This document shows, in pieces, positions 7,206 to 8,482 of a stretch of 8,482 bases of DNA. The stretch comes from Gammaproteobacteria bacterium UBA3532 (GTDB lineage Bacteria > Pseudomonadota > Gammaproteobacteria > Enterobacterales > UBA3532), in NCBI GenBank assembly GCA_002376965.1, contig DFOV01000342.1, positions 1,194-9,675 of the forward strand, written 5' to 3'. The position numbers were made by a program, and so were the translations under genes. A model generated the notes under the pieces. The model saw only the letters and a program-made list of their open reading frames with translations. It was not told the DNA's origin and did no database searches. The stretch's first letter is position 1. Each line of letters opens with the position of its first letter.

Positions 7206-7595
7206 ATGATTTCAGATCCGAGCACTCAAAAGCGACTCAGCTACGCCTACTTACTCAGTCAAATGTCACAGTTTGCGCTACTGGTTCTTTTAGTCCTACA
7301 TCATCGCCATCTTCCCTACAGTGCAAGCGCACTTTTTGCCTGGCTACTTTGCTTCGCCCTGATAGCTGCACTACCCGGCATTATCAAGGCAAATCCTTAC
7401 ACTTTCGGCTGGAATGGCTTCACCCTGATTCTCATTTTTATCCATGGCATTACCCAATTATTCAGCTATGCCCATCCCAGCAAACTCATTAGCCTGATAA
7501 TATTTTTAAGCTTGGTCAACTTCTGTGCCTCGATATATTTTGCACGAACAAGAGGCCGCCAGCTCGGACTTAGCTTGCGCAAGAAAAAAGGATAA
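7206..7595 (+). CDS. DUF2069 family small inner-membrane protein
   Basis: A 129-residue membrane protein with four predicted hydrophobic segments at about 12-31, 39-58, 71-89 and 93-113 and a basic C-terminal tail (RGRQLGLSLRKKKG). The motif GIIKANPYTFGWNGF (58-72) followed by HGITQLF (80-86) and the YFARTRGRQ end are typical of the DUF2069 family, whose function is unknown. It starts 9 nt after wrbA with only a weak AGG-type site, and ends 3 nt before the VIT-type gene. As I recall, DUF2069 genes commonly follow wrbA in gammaproteobacteria, so the linkage looks conserved and may point to a shared redox or envelope role; this cannot be decided from sequence. Confidence 0.88.
   Translation: MISDPSTQKRLSYAYLLSQMSQFALLVLLVLHHRHLPYSASALFAWLLCFALIAALPGIIKANPYTFGWNGFTLILIFIHGITQLFSYAHPSKLISLIIFLSLVNFCASIYFARTRGRQLGLSLRKKKG
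7588..7593 (+). promoter_or_regulatory. Ribosome binding site fixing the VIT-type GTG start
   Basis: AAGGAT lies 5 nt before the GTG at 7599 and overlaps the last codons of the DUF2069 gene. No ATG is available before the conserved GANDGIVST motif, so GTG is the supported start. Confidence 0.6.
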
Positions 7596-7598
7596 GCC

Positions 7599-8288
7599 GT
7601 GCCACCAATTGAGCAGCACTTTATTTTCCGGGCAGGTTGGCTCAGAGCTTCGGTGTTAGGGGCCAACGATGGAATTGTCTCGACCGCCAGTTTACTGGCA
7701 GGCATTGCCGCTTCTGGAGCCACGCGTGAACAACTACTTATTGTTGGTATATCTGCGTTGATTGCAGGCGCTGTGTCGATGGCCGCAGGTGAGTATATTT
7801 CTGTCAGTTCCCAAGCAGACATGGAGCGTTCTGATCTCATTCTTGAAGGTAAAGAACTGGCAAAGAATTACGACAAAGAATTGGATGAATTAGCCAATAT
7901 ATACATTCAACGTGGCGTTAGCGAATCGCTGGCCAAGCAGGTGGCGGGCCAGCTGATGGAGCACGATGCACTAGACGCTCACGCAAGAGACGAGCTGGGT
8001 ATCACCCAGTCCCTCAGCGCTCGCCCGTTTCAGGCCGCCTACTCCTCGGCCCTGGCCTTCGCCCTCGGTGCAATCTGGCCAATCGTTTTTTCGCAACTCT
8101 TTTCGCCAGATCAGGTATTGCCCGGCATATTTGTGGCTACAATTGTGACGCTAATGAGCTTGGGGGCAATATCCGCCAAGCTCGGCGGAGCCCCTGTTCA
8201 ACGCGGTATCACTCGAGTATCGCTATGGGGAACTATTGCGATGCTGGTAACCACCTTGATAGGTCACTTCTTTTCAGGCAGTTTCTAG
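7599..8288 (+). CDS. VIT1/CCC1 family iron/manganese transporter
   Basis: A 229-residue inner-membrane protein of the VIT/CCC1 family, which moves Fe2+ or Mn2+ by proton antiport in plants and yeast and is thought to export metal in bacteria. Membrane segments are about 15-36, 45-67, 148-167, 173-193 and 206-226. Signature motifs are GANDGIVST (21-29), with Asp24 on the transport path, and SMAAGEYISVSSQ (60-72), with Met61 and Glu65. The loop helices at 73-140 carry the acidic metal-binding pattern (Glu76, Glu83, Glu86, Glu94, Glu97), as in the plant VIT1 metal-binding domain; there is no fused ferritin-like domain. The start is GTG, 3 nt after the DUF2069 stop, with AAGGAT in front. It is the last gene of the apparent operon. 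The metal cannot be told from sequence. Confidence 0.9.
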   Translation: MPPIEQHFIFRAGWLRASVLGANDGIVSTASLLAGIAASGATREQLLIVGISALIAGAVSMAAGEYISVSSQADMERSDLILEGKELAKNYDKELDELANIYIQRGVSESLAKQVAGQLMEHDALDAHARDELGITQSLSARPFQAAYSSALAFALGAIWPIVFSQLFSPDQVLPGIFVATIVTLMSLGAISAKLGGAPVQRGITRVSLWGTIAMLVTTLIGHFFSGSF

Positions 8289-8306
8289 AGCAGGCTCTAG
8301 CTGCTC
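8285..8306 (+). repeat. Two mutually exclusive small hairpins over the VIT-type stop codon
   Basis: CTAGAG/CTCTAG (8285-8290 and 8295-8300) and GAGCAG/CTGCTC (8288-8293 and 8301-8306) are perfect 6-nt inverted pairs that share bases, so only one can form. They cover the stop codon and the first 18 nt after it. No T-tract follows, so this is not a canonical intrinsic terminator. It may still slow or end transcription of the operon, or protect the mRNA end. Confidence 0.3.
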
Positions 8307-8349
8307 AAAGAAAGATCAACTGCCCCTAGGCACTTTGCTTCGCCTGAGT

Positions 8350-8355
8350 TAGAAT
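8350..8355 (+). promoter_or_regulatory. Candidate -10 element for glyA
   Basis: TAGAAT differs from the sigma-70 -10 consensus at one base and lies 77 nt before the glyA ATG, in the only gap available for a glyA promoter. The expected -35 position (about 8327-8332, TAGGCA) is poor. An activator could compensate, or the promoter may lie elsewhere. Confidence 0.3.
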
Positions 8356-8369
8356 ATGCACCCTTCAAT

Positions 8370-8386
8370 CTGGATCGACGATCCAG
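8370..8386 (+). promoter_or_regulatory. Perfect 17-nt dyad in the glyA leader
   Basis: CTGGATCG (8370-8377) and CGATCCAG (8379-8386) are exact complements around a single A. As DNA this could be an operator just downstream of the proposed -10; as RNA it would form a short stem near the 5' end of the glyA leader. No T-tract follows, so it is not a terminator. It does not resemble a glycine riboswitch. Confidence 0.35.
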
Positions 8387-8432
8387 AGATATTTCATCGA
8401 CTCATCTACTTGCGAGCGGAGACCCAAGACCT

Positions 8433-8482
8433 ATGTTTAGCCGTGATATGAACATTGCCGATTTCGACCCCGAATTATGGGC
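8433..8482 (+). CDS. glyA: Serine hydroxymethyltransferase, N-terminal fragment cut by window end
   Basis: The last 50 nt encode MFSRDMNIADFDPELW and part of the next codon, matching the well-conserved start of proteobacterial GlyA (MFSRDM, a small linker, then a DPELW-type motif). GlyA is the cytoplasmic, pyridoxal-phosphate-dependent enzyme that converts serine and tetrahydrofolate to glycine and 5,10-methylenetetrahydrofolate. A GGAGA Shine-Dalgarno at 8418-8422 supports the ATG. Only about 16 of the roughly 417 residues are in the window, so the call rests on this N-terminal signature alone. It is separated from the preceding operon by 144 nt of hairpin-containing sequence, so it probably has its own promoter. 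Confidence 0.8.
   Translation, partial: MFSRDMNIADFDPELW

Noticed and set aside
7466..7840. 124-codon minus-strand open frame over DUF2069 and the VIT-type gene
   Set aside because: It is antisense to conserved membrane-protein coding sequence, with no ribosome binding site or recognisable domain; a shadow frame.

Overview
The window looks like an ordinary chromosomal segment of a gammaproteobacterium, probably free-living or marine. The evidence is the set of gene families (BepA-like M48 protease, TusA-like protein, PerM-like AI-2E exporter, the ArsC / WrbA / DUF2069 group, and a proteobacterial-type GlyA start), moderate base composition, and Shine-Dalgarno sites of the AGGA type. No species can be named from this sequence. 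There are no phage, plasmid or transposase genes, no CRISPR array and no rRNA or tRNA gene.

Layout. Positions 1-65 hold a near-perfect palindromic element downstream of the first gene. On the minus strand, a LysR-type regulator of the CysL/YeiE kind (1149-2060) is followed after 3 nt by an AI-2E/PerM-family membrane protein (66-1145). Upstream of them, also on the minus strand, is a TusA-like sulfur carrier (2178-2417). Divergent from tusA, on the plus strand, is a periplasmic BepA-like M48 metalloprotease with C-terminal repeats (2562-3992). The 214-nt gap behind bepA contains a 140-nt inverted repeat with 28-nt arms (4006-4145) and an inner hairpin. A convergent minus-strand gene encodes a small TlpA-like thioredoxin-fold protein with a lipoprotein-like leader (4207-4656).

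From 4703 to 8288, five plus-strand genes sit nose to tail and look like one operon: a 512-aa uncharacterised protein with a PilZ-like segment, an ArsC-type reductase (ATGA overlap), a WrbA-type flavoprotein quinone reductase, a DUF2069 membrane protein and a VIT/CCC1-type metal transporter. After 144 nt of non-coding sequence with hairpins, the window ends inside the first codons of glyA (serine hydroxymethyltransferase).

How the genes may work together. Two themes are visible: envelope quality control and thiol/redox chemistry (BepA, TlpA-like, TusA, CysL-like regulator), and metal, oxyanion and quinone handling (ArsC, WrbA, VIT). The arrangement of perM, tusA and bepA, and of arsC, wrbA and DUF2069, is to my recollection common in Pseudomonas-like genomes, so most of this is conserved housekeeping neighbourhood, not a new system. 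The least explained items are the long inverted repeat behind bepA and the PilZ-like operon leader protein.
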